Source of the DNA: Oscillatoriaceae cyanobacterium Prado104
GTDB taxonomy: Bacteria; Cyanobacteriota; Cyanobacteriia; Cyanobacteriales; Microcoleaceae
DNA: 56,709 bases
Reading direction: 5' to 3'
NCBI GenBank assembly: GCA_025454405.1
Contig: JALOON010000036.1
Coordinates: 1-56,709, forward strand
Made by a program: the position numbers and the translations under genes. The notes under the pieces were generated by a model. That model saw only the letters and a program-made list of their open reading frames with translations, made no database searches and was not told the DNA's origin. Each line of letters opens with the position of its first letter. Within the stretch, counting starts at the first letter, position 1. Below, in pieces: positions 26,396-34,937 of this stretch.

Positions 26396-26593
26396 ATGAA
26401 ACAGGTTAACTTTCCGATCGGAACTCTCCACAGCACTCAAGAAAACCCGATAGCGATCGTCAGCGGCGACCTCATCCACATCGTCTATCCTAACGGCGAA
26501 ATCGAAGCAGCAACACTCGAACAAATCGACCGCCGCCAAACCAAAGCAGCCCTCGACAAATGTATCGTTTGGGGACGAATCGGCGAACTTTAA
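26396..26593 (+). CDS. Small hypothetical protein, 65 aa
   Basis: The product begins MKQVNFPIGTLHSTQENPIA, a soluble, beta-rich small protein with IVSGDLIHIVYPNGEIE and a C-terminal helix LEQIDRRQTKAALDK. No family recognised. An AGGGG ten bases before the ATG supports translation. A TTG two codons upstream is the only alternative start. It is followed by GGAAGAA heptamer repeats. Confidence 0.65.
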   Translation: MKQVNFPIGTLHSTQENPIAIVSGDLIHIVYPNGEIEAATLEQIDRRQTKAALDKCIVWGRIGEL

Positions 26594-26595
26594 GC

Positions 26596-26725
26596 AGAAG
26601 GAAGAAGGAAGAAGGAAGAGGGGGAGAGGGGAAGTTCTGAGTTTTAAGTTTTGAGTTTTGAATCAAGAACAGTCTTTAACTCAAAACTCAAAATTCACAA
26701 CTCAAAACTCCTTACCAACTGTCAA
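26596..26725. repeat. Short tandem repeats GAAGGAA and CAAAACT
   Basis: GAAGGAA heptamers (26598-26620), then TTTTGAG and CTCAAAA runs up to the apcF stop. Same repeat classes as elsewhere in the window. Confidence 0.75.
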
Positions 26726-26730
26726 CTGCT

Positions 26731-27240
26731 TTAAATATCGTTTTCGCTCAACTCGCGAATCATGTAATCGAAAGGCTGTTCTAAAACAGCATCCCATTGC
26801 AGGCCAGCAGCTTCCACTTGAGCTTTCACAATATCCTTGAGAATGCCGATGCCCAAAACCGTCGGACCGATGGGCACACTTAGCGAATTGTAAGTTTCCC
26901 TCAAGCCTTGGAGCACTCGCTCGTCCAGCACGTCGGTATTCCCAGCCACCAGCGCGTAAGTCGCATAGCGCAAGTAGTAGTCCAGATCCCGCAGACAAGC
27001 CGCGTAGCGGCGAGTCGTGTAGGCATTGCCGCCCGGACGGATCAGTTCCGGCTGTTCGGCAAATAGCTGTATGCCAGCTTGCTTGACAATCGCAGCAGCA
27101 TTGCTGTTAATCGCTGCTGCTGCTTGCACCCGTGCCGTACCTGTGGCAAAGTAAGACTTCAACCGATCGATACCATCCCGGTCTAAATACTTACCGGCCA
27201 CATCATAATTTTCAATCAAGCTTGTCACTGCATCCCGCAT
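26731..27240 (-). CDS. apcF: Allophycocyanin beta-18 subunit
   Basis: The 169-residue phycobiliprotein starts MRDAVTSLIENYDVAGKYLD and contains RPGGNAYTTRRYAACLRDLD with chromophore-attachment Cys82 and the nearby asparagine (N72) that is methylated in beta-type subunits. The extended C-terminus EQPFDYMIRELSENDI and RDAVTSLI opening distinguish ApcF (beta-18) from ApcB. It replaces one ApcB in the terminal-emitter trimer of the phycobilisome core, next to ApcE, passing energy toward photosystem II. AGGAGA precedes the ATG. It is a single-gene unit, as apcF commonly is. Confidence 0.95.
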   Translation of the reverse strand: MRDAVTSLIENYDVAGKYLDRDGIDRLKSYFATGTARVQAAAAINSNAAAIVKQAGIQLFAEQPELIRPGGNAYTTRRYAACLRDLDYYLRYATYALVAGNTDVLDERVLQGLRETYNSLSVPIGPTVLGIGILKDIVKAQVEAAGLQWDAVLEQPFDYMIRELSENDI

Positions 27241-27473
27241 CAGTTTCTCTCCTAAAAATCTTTATGAATACTTTGCTATCTCAGACAGACTGCCTATTGT
27301 AGACTACTACAAATCAGCGTTGTATTAAGATTTTCGACTCTCAATTGCGAGCGGAGTCTCACAAACGCAGAACCCAGGAGGTATCCGGCAGGCGTTAAGA
27401 TTTTTTTCTTTTGTCGCTGCACGCTAAGCGCTAGACCTGTTCGGTTCCTTTACCTCAAATTTACCAAAATTCT

Positions 27474-27515
27474 GTATCGCTAGATACAGAATTGTCCCCG
27501 CCAAATGCCTAGGAT
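27474..27515 (+). promoter_or_regulatory. NtcA-activated promoter of glnA
   Basis: GTA (27474-27476) N8 TAC (27485-27487) is a perfect NtcA box inside the longer dyad TCTGTATC ... GATACAGA. Exactly 22 bases later TAGGAT (27510-27515) fits the TAN3T -10 element of class II NtcA promoters. The glnA ATG follows at 27587. NtcA with 2-oxoglutarate would activate glnA under nitrogen limitation. Confidence 0.93.
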
Positions 27516-27586
27516 TGCCCAGATGCTCTAAAAACTGCGCCTCTCTAGATACAACTAACATACGCAACTAACCTAAGGAGTAAGTC

Positions 27587-29008
27587 ATGTTCCAGACGGC
27601 CAAAGAGGCTTTAACCTACATTCAAGAAAATAAAATCCAGATTGTTGACCTCAAGTTCATTGATATGCCAGGAATCTGGCAGCACCTTTCGCTGTTCCAG
27701 AACCAAATTGATGAAACTTCTTTCACAGACGGCGTACCCTTCGACGGTTCCAGCATTCGGGGCTGGAAAGCCATCAACGAATCGGACATGACGATGGTCA
27801 TCGATCCCACCACCGCTTGGATCGACCCGTTCATGGCAGAACCGACCCTCAGCTTCATTTGCAGCATCAAAGAACCCCGCACGGGCGAACCGTACAGCCG
27901 CTGTCCCCGGACGATCGCCCAAAAAGCCGTAGACTATTTAATCTCCACCGGTCTGGGCGATACAGTATTCTTCGGCCCGGAAGCAGAATTCTTCATTTTT
28001 GACGACGTTCGCTTCGACCAAACCCAAAACACGGGCTATTACTACGTAGATTCGATCGAAGGTCGCTGGAATTCTGGCAAAGAAGAAGCAGGCGGCAACC
28101 TCGGCTACAAACCGCGTTACAAAGAAGGTTATTTCCCCGTTGCGCCGACGGATACCTCTCAGGATATGCGGACAGAAATGCTGCTGACAATGGCAAAATG
28201 CGGCGTACCTATCGAAAAACACCACCACGAAGTAGCTACGGGCGGTCAGTGCGAACTCGGTTTCCGCTTCGCCACTTTAGTGCAAGCTGCTGACTATTTG
28301 CTCACTTACAAATACGTCATCAAAAACGTCGGCAAAAAATACGGCAAAACCATCACCTTCATGCCCAAACCGCTGTTCAACGACAACGGTTCCGGGATGC
28401 ACGTCCACCAATCAATTTGGAAAGACGGTCAGCCTCTATTTGCAGGCGACAAATATGCTGGTTTCAGTCAAATGGGACTGTACTACATCGGCGGCATTCT
28501 CAAGCACGCACCGGCACTTTTGGCAATCACCAACCCCACCACCAACTCCTACAAGCGGTTGGTTCCCGGTTTTGAAGCGCCCGTAAACCTAGCATACTCT
28601 CAAGGCAACAGATCGGCCTCCGTTCGGATTCCCCTTTCCGGCAACAATCCCAAAGCCAAGCGCTTGGAATTCCGCTGCCCCGATGCTACTTCTAACCCCT
28701 ATTTAGCCTTTGCAGCCATGCTGTGTGCGGGTATCGACGGCATCAAAAATCAAATCGATCCGGGCGAACCTTTGGACGTGGATATCTACGACCTGTCTCC
28801 TGAAGAATTGGCCAAAGTTCCTTCTACTCCCGGTTCCTTAGAAGGTGCTTTGGAAGCTTTGGAAAAAGACCACGCTTTCTTGACAGAAAGTGGCGTGTTT
28901 ACTGAAGACTTCATCCAAACTTGGATTTCCTACAAACTCGATAATGAAGTCAACCCGATGCGCTTGCGCCCGCATCCTTACGAGTTTGCTCTCTACTACG
29001 ACTGTTAG
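27587..29008 (+). CDS. glnA: Glutamine synthetase, type I
   Basis: The 473-residue enzyme shows FDGSSIRGW in the beta-grasp domain, [12 protein letters not shown] metal site, KHHHEVA and [22 protein letters not shown], and NRSASVRIP, all class I GS landmarks. It makes glutamine from glutamate, ammonia and ATP, the entry of ammonium into metabolism, as a dodecamer. The C-terminal [15 protein letters not shown] is typical of cyanobacterial GlnA. AAGGAG lies before the ATG. Transcription is expected from the NtcA promoter upstream. No gif inhibitor gene lies in this window. Confidence 0.97.
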   Translation: MFQTAKEALTYIQENKIQIVDLKFIDMPGIWQHLSLFQNQIDETSFTDGVPFDGSSIRGWKAINESDMTMVIDPTTAWIDPFMAEPTLSFICSIKEPRTGEPYSRCPRTIAQKAVDYLISTGLGDTVFFGPEAEFFIFDDVRFDQTQNTGYYYVDSIEGRWNSGKEEAGGNLGYKPRYKEGYFPVAPTDTSQDMRTEMLLTMAKCGVPIEKHHHEVATGGQCELGFRFATLVQAADYLLTYKYVIKNVGKKYGKTITFMPKPLFNDNGSGMHVHQSIWKDGQPLFAGDKYAGFSQMGLYYIGGILKHAPALLAITNPTTNSYKRLVPGFEAPVNLAYSQGNRSASVRIPLSGNNPKAKRLEFRCPDATSNPYLAFAAMLCAGIDGIKNQIDPGEPLDVDIYDLSPEELAKVPSTPGSLEGALEALEKDHAFLTESGVFTEDFIQTWISYKLDNEVNPMRLRPHPYEFALYYDC

Positions 29009-29242
29009 AAATTTGATAAGTGAACTACCCCAACTCATTGCCAGCAATATACTTGGGGCTTCTAACTTCATTGGGAACTGCGTCTGGGGGACAAGAAATC
29101 TTGCCCCCTAGCGGTCTTACATCCCCAACCTTAGCAGTATCGCTCACTTCCCAACGACAAAATCAGTAAGGCTACCCTTCGGGAACGCTTCGCGAACATT
29201 TCTAATATTTATCAACTCTCAACTATCAACTCTTCCTTCAAC

Positions 29243-29683
29243 TTAGAACTGCTGTATCAAAGCCCAAACTCGACCGTTGCCCGATACCATCAGGGCGAGG
29301 CTGTGAGTGACCGGGCCCATAGTCGCCTCAGAAACATCCTCTACAGCCCATTTATTAGCTTTTTCGTCTACAATAAATAAGTCGTCTGCTGCATTACCTT
29401 CCTGCACCCGATATATTTTATTGAGAATAAACAGTTGTCTTGCCTCGGCTTTGGGAATGCCAATGATTTCAGCGGGATCGATCGAAATTGCGCTGCCTTC
29501 TTTTAATGTGCCTTTGGAATTGCTTAAATTTCGATCGCTCTTTTCTGCTACCTGTACGTTGTAAATTCGATCGCTAGATGCAGGTTCAGAACTTTTAGCT
29601 CCAGCAACAACCGCCGTATTTGCTGCCAAACTGCTCGCTACTACACTAGCAGTTAATATAGCAAAATGTTTGATTTTTTTCAC
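29243..29683 (-). CDS. Exported hypothetical protein, about 146 aa
   Basis: From a GTG at 29683 the product begins V(M)KKIKHFAILTASVVASSLA, a good Sec signal peptide with cleavage probably after the NTAVVAGA stretch. AAGG lies about 8 bases upstream. A longer form from a TTG at 29788 would bury the signal peptide, so I prefer the GTG. The mature part is soluble, about 115 residues, with a LFILNKIYRVQEGNAADDLF segment. No family recognised. It probably acts in the periplasm or outside. Confidence 0.65.
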   Translation of the reverse strand: MKKIKHFAILTASVVASSLAANTAVVAGAKSSEPASSDRIYNVQVAEKSDRNLSNSKGTLKEGSAISIDPAEIIGIPKAEARQLFILNKIYRVQEGNAADDLFIVDEKANKWAVEDVSEATMGPVTHSLALMVSGNGRVWALIQQF

Positions 29684-29914
29684 ACTATTTACCTTACTTT
29701 TCACCTGAGAGGCATCACAGCATATCGGAGATGTTATGTCAATTGTTTTAGATAGTTTAATTATGCAGATAGTTAGTTGAAATGTCAAACCACAAACCTA
29801 CTGAATTGCTTGCAGGTCGCTCGATTGAAGATCGATCGGAGCATTTATTAAAAGTTGAGCAGCGGTAATTTCATGGTAAATTAGCAATTTGCGGCAATTA
29901 GCAAATAGCAAATA

Positions 29915-30241
29915 ATGTCCGATATCTTTGTGATGGTACGCAATCAAAACAATCATGCCATGACTTCCGTTGATGGCGTTGCCTTCATTACTTTATTGAC
30001 TCGGGACGGACGGGTACTTGCTGAGGAGAAAGTCGATTTAATTGAAGCAGATGCGGGATTTGATGACTTGGCACCAGGGCAATATACTGTAGTAGTCAAG
30101 CACGATCGAATTGAACCGCGCTCGGCTTCCTTGGATGTCACGCTCGGCAATGAGGATCGGGTGATCGTACTGACATTTGTTTATCTGGAACCCGAACGGG
30201 TATTGCTTCGCATTTTGGTGGCAGTTGAAGAGAGGTTGTAA
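29915..30241 (+). CDS. Small carboxypeptidase-regulatory-like (beta-sandwich) protein, 108 aa
   Basis: The protein reads as one beta-sandwich: VDGVAFITLLTRDGRVLAEE, then DDLAPGQYTVVVKHDRIEP. The LAPGxYTVxV signature occurs in CnaB and carboxypeptidase-regulatory-like domains. There is no signal peptide. A specific function cannot be given. It ends two bases before the next gene, forming a two-gene operon. Confidence 0.68.
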   Translation: MSDIFVMVRNQNNHAMTSVDGVAFITLLTRDGRVLAEEKVDLIEADAGFDDLAPGQYTVVVKHDRIEPRSASLDVTLGNEDRVIVLTFVYLEPERVLLRILVAVEERL

Positions 30242-30243
30242 CC

Positions 30244-30468
30244 ATGACAGCTAAAGTTATTCCATCACACTCTATTAAAATGTTCCGCTATCGAGTGCAG
30301 TTCTTGGCAAAAGACCTGTGGAAAGAGAAAAACCCTGTTTGCCGGATGAATCTGGCTCTGCAGTTAGCTGACGCTGCGACTACCCTGGCTAGATTGGAAG
30401 TAGAGGAAGCGCAAAAATTTCAACAAGAGTCGGCGTCGGATTTGGTTTCCGACTCCACTGAGGCTTGA
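30244..30468 (+). CDS. Small hypothetical protein, 74 aa, second gene of the pair
   Basis: A basic N-terminal half (MFRYRVQFLAKDLWKEKNP) is followed by an amphipathic helix CRMNLALQLADAATTLARLE and an acidic, serine-rich tail. No family recognised. It starts two bases after the preceding stop, which supports coupling; the overlap with no other gene and helical pattern argue that it is real. Confidence 0.62.
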   Translation: MTAKVIPSHSIKMFRYRVQFLAKDLWKEKNPVCRMNLALQLADAATTLARLEVEEAQKFQQESASDLVSDSTEA

Positions 30469-30841
30469 TATCGAGTTGGGTTTGATCGGCATCGGGCAAT
30501 TTTAGATTTTAGATTTGGGATTTTATATCGATCGGTAACTTTAATCTAAAATTGGCAATCGGCAATCTAAAATAGTTGAGATCGCCCGCTAACTTTAATG
30601 CTAAATGCCAGCAAATCTACTATAATTAAAGATTGTATTTTATTGGTAAAATTTATTTTTCCGATCGCGCCATAGTATTTTCTTGAGGCTGCCTTTGTCG
30701 AAAATTTTACTTCTTGCCCTCTACGTACCACCTCGGAAAACTGCGTTACAGTTATCGGGAAATTAGGTTTAAAACCCAGTCCTTCGCTTGACGGCTTTAA
30801 TTTATTAAATCCATTCCTAAAAATCCAAAACTTGCTGGTAT

Positions 30842-31207
30842 TTGTGGTATACTGGAATAGTCAAGGTTGAACTCCTTTGCCATCGTGAAACAGTTAAGAC
30901 ACACTTTTAGGCATCAATTGTTGGACGCAGAGCAGCGAAAACTCTTAAAACAGCTAGAGAATCAACGCATTCTCTTCACCGGAAAACAAATAATTTAGTT
31001 TGTTAGGTAGGGTAGGGCATACCCAAACCCTAGGTTCGTATCCTAGTATGCTTTTGGAGATCGACCCTCTGGGGTGGTTGTGAGTTAGGCTCGTCAATTG
31101 GTACTTTTGTACGGTTGAAAGGTTTAAGAATTGCCGAGAGGACATAGCGCTTAAAGGTCGGTCGATGAATTAAGAATCCCCACGCCTTCAGGCCCGGGAG
31201 TGTCAAA
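30842..31207 (+). mobile_element. Internally deleted IS200/IS605-type element remnant
   Basis: The right side reads GGTCGGTCGATGAATTAAGAATCCCCACGCC ... GGGAGTGTCAA (31157-31207; key parts GAATTAAGAATCCCC and GGGAGTGTCAA), the usual right end of cyanobacterial TnpB elements. The left side has GTGGTATACTGGAATAGTC followed by a 37-codon frame from GTG 30885 (KQLRHTFRHQLLDAEQRKLL) ending at TAG. No transposase body is left. The interior may retain the guide-RNA region. It ends 31 bases before the ferritin-like gene. The surrounding spacer 30469-31237 holds no other gene. Confidence 0.5.
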
Positions 31208-31237
31208 TAGGTATCTTTACAAAACAACGATAGAATC

Positions 31238-32140
31238 ATGACTGTTGCGTATCCCCGCAAGCTGCGGAATTCAATGGGAGCGCGCGAGATACTACAACAG
31301 GTAGTGCGCGATCGCGAAATTCACCTGATTACGCTCAACCGCTACCGCTACAGCGAGCAGCGCAGTTGCAAAGACCTCACGGACGTAATCGAGCAGCTAG
31401 ATGGCAACCCGCTGGAACTCGTGCGGGATCTTTCCCGCCACATTTCCGACGAAGCACGGCACGCCATGTGGCTGACAGATTTGCTGGTAGATATCGGTCA
31501 TCCGGTGGGAACGCCACCGGGAATGTCTTATATTGATGAATTTGAACGGCTGCTAGACAGCGATCGAAAAGACCCGACCAAAGACCGCGAAGACTTTGTA
31601 ATATCTTCCCTAGCGGCCATCAACGTGACCGAAAAGCGGGGCTGCGAGTATTTTTCAGCCCACATCTACGCTTTGAAAAAAGCCCCGCAAACTGAAGAAA
31701 ACATCAAAATCCGCGAAACCATCGAAAAGATTTTTCCCGAAGAAGCCGGTCACGTCCGTTGGGGAAATCGTTGGCTGGCTCAAATCGCAGCCAAAAGCCC
31801 GGAACACCGCGAGAAAGTCGAACAGGCCAAACGCAAATACAGCGCGATCGAACAAGCAGCATTTGAATCCGGCATGGATATCATGTTGGGGGCGGAACTG
31901 CGCCGCGTGACTCGCTTGGTGGACATTGCCAACACCATGCCCGTGTGGGAACGTCCCCAGTATTTGATGGAACGCTTGCCCGCAACTTTGCTCGCGCCGG
32001 ACTTGCAAATGACCAGAGTCGATGTAGCGCAGCGGGCCTGGAACCGCGACCCGCAGGCTTTTATGGAGAAATTCGTGCCGATGTTCCTCAACGGTATGAA
32101 TGGGATTGAGAAAAAGCCGACAGCTAAGTCAAAAGCTTAA
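31238..32140 (+). CDS. Ferritin-like di-iron protein
   Basis: The 300-residue helical protein has paired E-x2-H motifs, DEARH (E72, H75) and PEEAGH (E169, H172), plus helix glutamates E40 and E132/E137. These are spaced as in a four-helix di-iron bundle. The first helix begins REIHLITLNRYRYSEQ. This fits a ferritin-like superfamily oxidase or hydroxylase; I cannot name the substrate. The C-terminal 70 residues (LMERLPATLLAPDLQMTRVD) lie outside the bundle. There is no signal peptide. Start ATG at 31238; upstream is an IS remnant, so its promoter may lie within or be altered by that element. Confidence 0.75.
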   Translation: MTVAYPRKLRNSMGAREILQQVVRDREIHLITLNRYRYSEQRSCKDLTDVIEQLDGNPLELVRDLSRHISDEARHAMWLTDLLVDIGHPVGTPPGMSYIDEFERLLDSDRKDPTKDREDFVISSLAAINVTEKRGCEYFSAHIYALKKAPQTEENIKIRETIEKIFPEEAGHVRWGNRWLAQIAAKSPEHREKVEQAKRKYSAIEQAAFESGMDIMLGAELRRVTRLVDIANTMPVWERPQYLMERLPATLLAPDLQMTRVDVAQRAWNRDPQAFMEKFVPMFLNGMNGIEKKPTAKSKA

Positions 32141-32148
32141 AAACCAGT

Positions 32149-32282
32149 GGAGGCAGAGCCTCTGGACATGGGTTCCCACGCAGAGCCTGGGAACCAGTAA
32201 AAACCAGTAAAACCCGGTTCTACTCGTTCTACTCGTTACCAGGCTTCAGCCTGGTAACGCAGATCTGGAGGCTCTGCCTCCC
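32149..32282. repeat. Inverted-repeat element with GGAGGCAGAGCCTC ends
   Basis: GGAGGCAGAGCCTC (32149-) and GGAGGCTCTGCCTCC (-32282) bracket two inner palindromes, GGTTCCCACGCAGAGCCTGGGAACC and GTTACCAGGCTTCAGCCTGGTAAC (25 and 24 bases; the key arms are GGTTCCCA/TGGGAACC and GTTACCAGG/CCTGGTAAC). It is a compact MITE-like, multi-hairpin element between two plus-strand genes. Confidence 0.7.
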
Positions 32283-32413
32283 GTGCGAGTCAAAAGAAGC
32301 AGTAACGCTAGCAAAACCCGGTTTCTGATATTTCAAAAGCTGCCATCTCAAGAACGGAGGAAGTACACTGATTAGTTGAAGAGTAATTGTCAGTGTTCCG
32401 TAAAATTAGAATT

Positions 32414-32914
32414 ATGAGTACCAGCGAGCTGAACATAGAAACAGTTTCTACTGAAAGCCTTCTCAGCGACAGCGCGACTGTCGATGCTCAGGTAGAAAAA
32501 GCTACAGAAATCACTTATCCAGAAGAAATTGAAACTGTGATTGCCAGCATGGCTGCAGACCAAAAAGTCATGGTCGGTCAAAATGAAGCAGGCGGCCATC
32601 TTTGGAAATTTCAGTACGGCAGCGTTGAAGTGTTCGTACAGCTTACGGGCGAGACTGAAAATGATACTTTAACGGTTTGGGCTTTTGTGCTTCAGTTGCC
32701 TGTCGCGAACGAAGCTCAGTTAATGCGGAAACTGTTAGAAATGAATTGGCTCTCTACTTTGGAAGCTCATTTTGCGATCGTGGACGATCGAGTTGCTGTG
32801 GTATCGACTCGAACGATCTCGGAAATATCGAGCGGGGAAATTTCTCGCGCGATTACTATTGTCGCGACGATCGCCGATGATAATGATGATGTTTTGCAAG
32901 CTGAATTTAAGTAA
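32414..32914 (+). CDS. YbjN-domain protein
   Basis: From ATG 32414 the protein is 166 residues. After a polar N-terminus the domain shows the YbjN alternation: IETVIASMAADQKVMVGQ, LWKFQYGSVEVFVQL, LTVWAFVLQLP, LMRKLLEMNWLSTLEAHFAI and VAVVSTRTISEISSGEISRA. The family fold resembles type III secretion chaperones; its role in cyanobacteria is unknown, possibly as a protein-binding chaperone. A TTG nine codons upstream is an alternative start. Single gene. Confidence 0.8.
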   Translation: MSTSELNIETVSTESLLSDSATVDAQVEKATEITYPEEIETVIASMAADQKVMVGQNEAGGHLWKFQYGSVEVFVQLTGETENDTLTVWAFVLQLPVANEAQLMRKLLEMNWLSTLEAHFAIVDDRVAVVSTRTISEISSGEISRAITIVATIADDNDDVLQAEFK

Positions 32915-33434
32915 GATGCGGGATTTTTGAACCACCAACACTTTACTAAATTGCGATCGACCGCGCGCCTGACATTAATGCTTGCTTTTTTTTAGCAAAA
33001 ATCGCAAAAATTAAAGTAACTGTATTCCTCCAATTTACTTGTTTCCCAAGTAGTCACCGATTGTATTGTGCGAACAATTACCGACAGCCAGGGGATGAAT
33101 AACTCGGATTTGGTATGATTCCATAAGTATTGGAACTTAACACAACCGAGAGCAAGAAATACATGGCATTGATAAACTGATACAAAGAGTTAAAGCGGGA
33201 AGAGCAATTAGCGCTTGCCTGCCTCTATTTTGTTAAGTTCGAGCCTCAGTTTAAACTCTTCTTTACCTAGGATTGTAAGTTGTTTGTTAAGCAATCAAAA
33301 GGTTGTTAATGTTTGACAAAATCAACTTTTGTAAAAAATTAGAGAAAAAGATTGACTCTGCGATGCAACAGGTGCGATAGTGAAAACAAGATATCGCAAA
33401 TAATAAAAAAAATATCGATCGATACACTTTTATC
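32915..33434. other. Spacer before the lysis/caspase island
   Basis: AT-rich, with a solo right end of family A at 33091-33116 (GGGGATGAATAACTCGGATT...GGTAT). TTGACT (33353) with GATAGT 18 bases later is a candidate promoter reading toward the lysozyme gene. No gene seen. Confidence 0.35.
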
Positions 33435-33554
33435 ATACCAGATCCGGGTTACTTATCCTCTTTATCACTCGGCGATTGAAATCGCTTCTATACAACCAAA
33501 GTCCGCCTGCGCGGACTAAGAAAATAACGGGGGTGACAAACTCGGATTCGGTAT
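33435..33554. mobile_element. MITE-like element, family A, copy 3
   Basis: ATACCAGATCCGGGTTA at 33435 and AACTCGGATTCGGTAT ending at 33554 are terminal inverted repeats around a GCGATTGAAATCGC hairpin and GTCCGC-CTGC-GCGGAC. It ends 92 bases before the lysozyme start, so it lies in the promoter or leader region. Confidence 0.72.
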
Positions 33555-33646
33555 CAATCGATCGCAAGCAGCAAGCTCATACTTGACGCTTGCCGATCCA
33601 GGAGGCATCTTTTGACCAAATCTACCTTGTAAAAAGGAGAACTAGA

Positions 33647-34516
33647 ATGTCAAGATGGCTGGAAATATTTAAAGATGGTCGCCTGTACGAAATAGAAGAA
33701 AACCAACCAATTAAGGTAATAGAAACATCAGGAAAAGTGCGATCGCTCATTGCAGCTTTGCAGTTTACTCAGGCCGAAACATTTTCGATCGCATCTCCGG
33801 ACGCAATTCCCCCCGATGTACCTCAATCGCGATCGGCGATTCGGAAAATCAACCGAGAAGGACTGAAGTTGCTTCAATCTTTTGAGGGGTTGTATCTAGA
33901 AGCATATCAAGACTGTGTTGGCGTGTGGACGATCGGCTGGGGAGTGACAGAGGGCGTACAGCCAGGAATGCAAATTACCGTCGCCGAAGCAGAAAAGATG
34001 TTGCAAGATGAACTCGAGCAATTTGAAGCAGCGGTGGCTGATGCTGTCCGAGTACAAATTGATGACAATCAGTTCTCAGCCTTAGTGAGTTTTAGTTACA
34101 ACTTGGGCGCGCGTTCCCTGTTTGAATCAACACTTTTGCAGCTTTTAAATCAAGGAAAATTTCAGGAAGCAGCAGACGAATTTCCGAGATGGGACAAAGC
34201 CGGCGGTCAATCGTTACTGGGTTTATCTCGCAGGAGAAGAGCCGAACGAGCGTTGTTTTTGAGTCAGCCTTGGGAAGAGTTTTTGCATTGGGAACCGAGC
34301 CTGGTAATGCGGCTGGCAGAACCTGGAGAACCTCTCGTACAAGGGGATGATGTGCGACAAGTGCAACAAGCTTTAATCGCAGCAGGTTTTGATATCGAAG
34401 CTGATGGCATTTTTGGCAAAGGAACCGATCGAGCAGTCAGAGAGTTTCAGCAACACAAAGGGCTGACTGTTGATGGAATTGTGGGTGATAAAACTCGCAG
34501 GGTATTGGGCGTTTAA
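33647..34516 (+). CDS. GH24 lysozyme (endolysin-type) with C-terminal peptidoglycan-binding domain
   Basis: The 289-residue protein has a non-catalytic N-terminus (1-70), then a T4-type lysozyme domain with the catalytic triad E80, D89 and T95 (FEG-x7-D-x5-TIGWG). The C-terminal PF01471-like domain holds VQQALIAAGFDIEADGIFG and LTVDGIVGDKT. It should cleave the glycan strands of peptidoglycan. No signal peptide or SAR-type membrane segment is visible, so it would stay in the cytosol unless the membrane is breached. The frame begins 19 codons earlier, but AAGGAG precedes the ATG at 33647. There are no phage structural genes nearby. It is the first gene of a plus-strand series leading into the caspase genes. 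Confidence 0.9.
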   Translation: MSRWLEIFKDGRLYEIEENQPIKVIETSGKVRSLIAALQFTQAETFSIASPDAIPPDVPQSRSAIRKINREGLKLLQSFEGLYLEAYQDCVGVWTIGWGVTEGVQPGMQITVAEAEKMLQDELEQFEAAVADAVRVQIDDNQFSALVSFSYNLGARSLFESTLLQLLNQGKFQEAADEFPRWDKAGGQSLLGLSRRRRAERALFLSQPWEEFLHWEPSLVMRLAEPGEPLVQGDDVRQVQQALIAAGFDIEADGIFGKGTDRAVREFQQHKGLTVDGIVGDKTRRVLGV

Positions 34517-34668
34517 GCTGTATTGCATCTACATTGTCTGTGATGTTGGTAGGGGCGAAACGAAGCGGATAGCCTCCGTACCATTGGTGTCAACAACCAG
34601 GTCAAAGGTAGCTAGAAACTGCTATTTGAGCATGAGATTTCGATCCCCCCTACCTTAAAAAGGGGGGG

Positions 34669-34862
34669 ACCGGACAACTCTTTAAGTCCCCCTTTCTAAG
34701 GAGGATTTAGGCAGATCTGAATCTTCAGGAGGAAACCGGACAACTCTGTAAGTCGCCCTTTCTCAGGGGGATTTAGGGGGATCAGAATCTCTAGGAGGAA
34801 ACCGGACAACTCTGTAAGTCGCCCTTTCTCAGGGGGATTTAGGATCTGAATCTCCAGGAGGA
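34669..34862. repeat. Three tandem 66-bp repeats with G-family hairpins
   Basis: ACCGGACAACTC recurs at 34669, 34735 and 34801, an exact 66-base period. Each unit carries AAGT(C)CCCCTTTCT...GGGGGATTTAGG and GATCTGAATCTCCAGGAGGA. The repeat fills the space between the lysozyme and M15 peptidase genes and may act as hairpins in their transcript. No spacer diversity, so not CRISPR. Confidence 0.85.
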
Positions 34863-34937
34863 GTTTGAAAACACGCCCCAGATTTTCACTAACTTTTGCA
34901 CGATTTATTTCACCTAATTATCAATGAGGAGAAAGCG

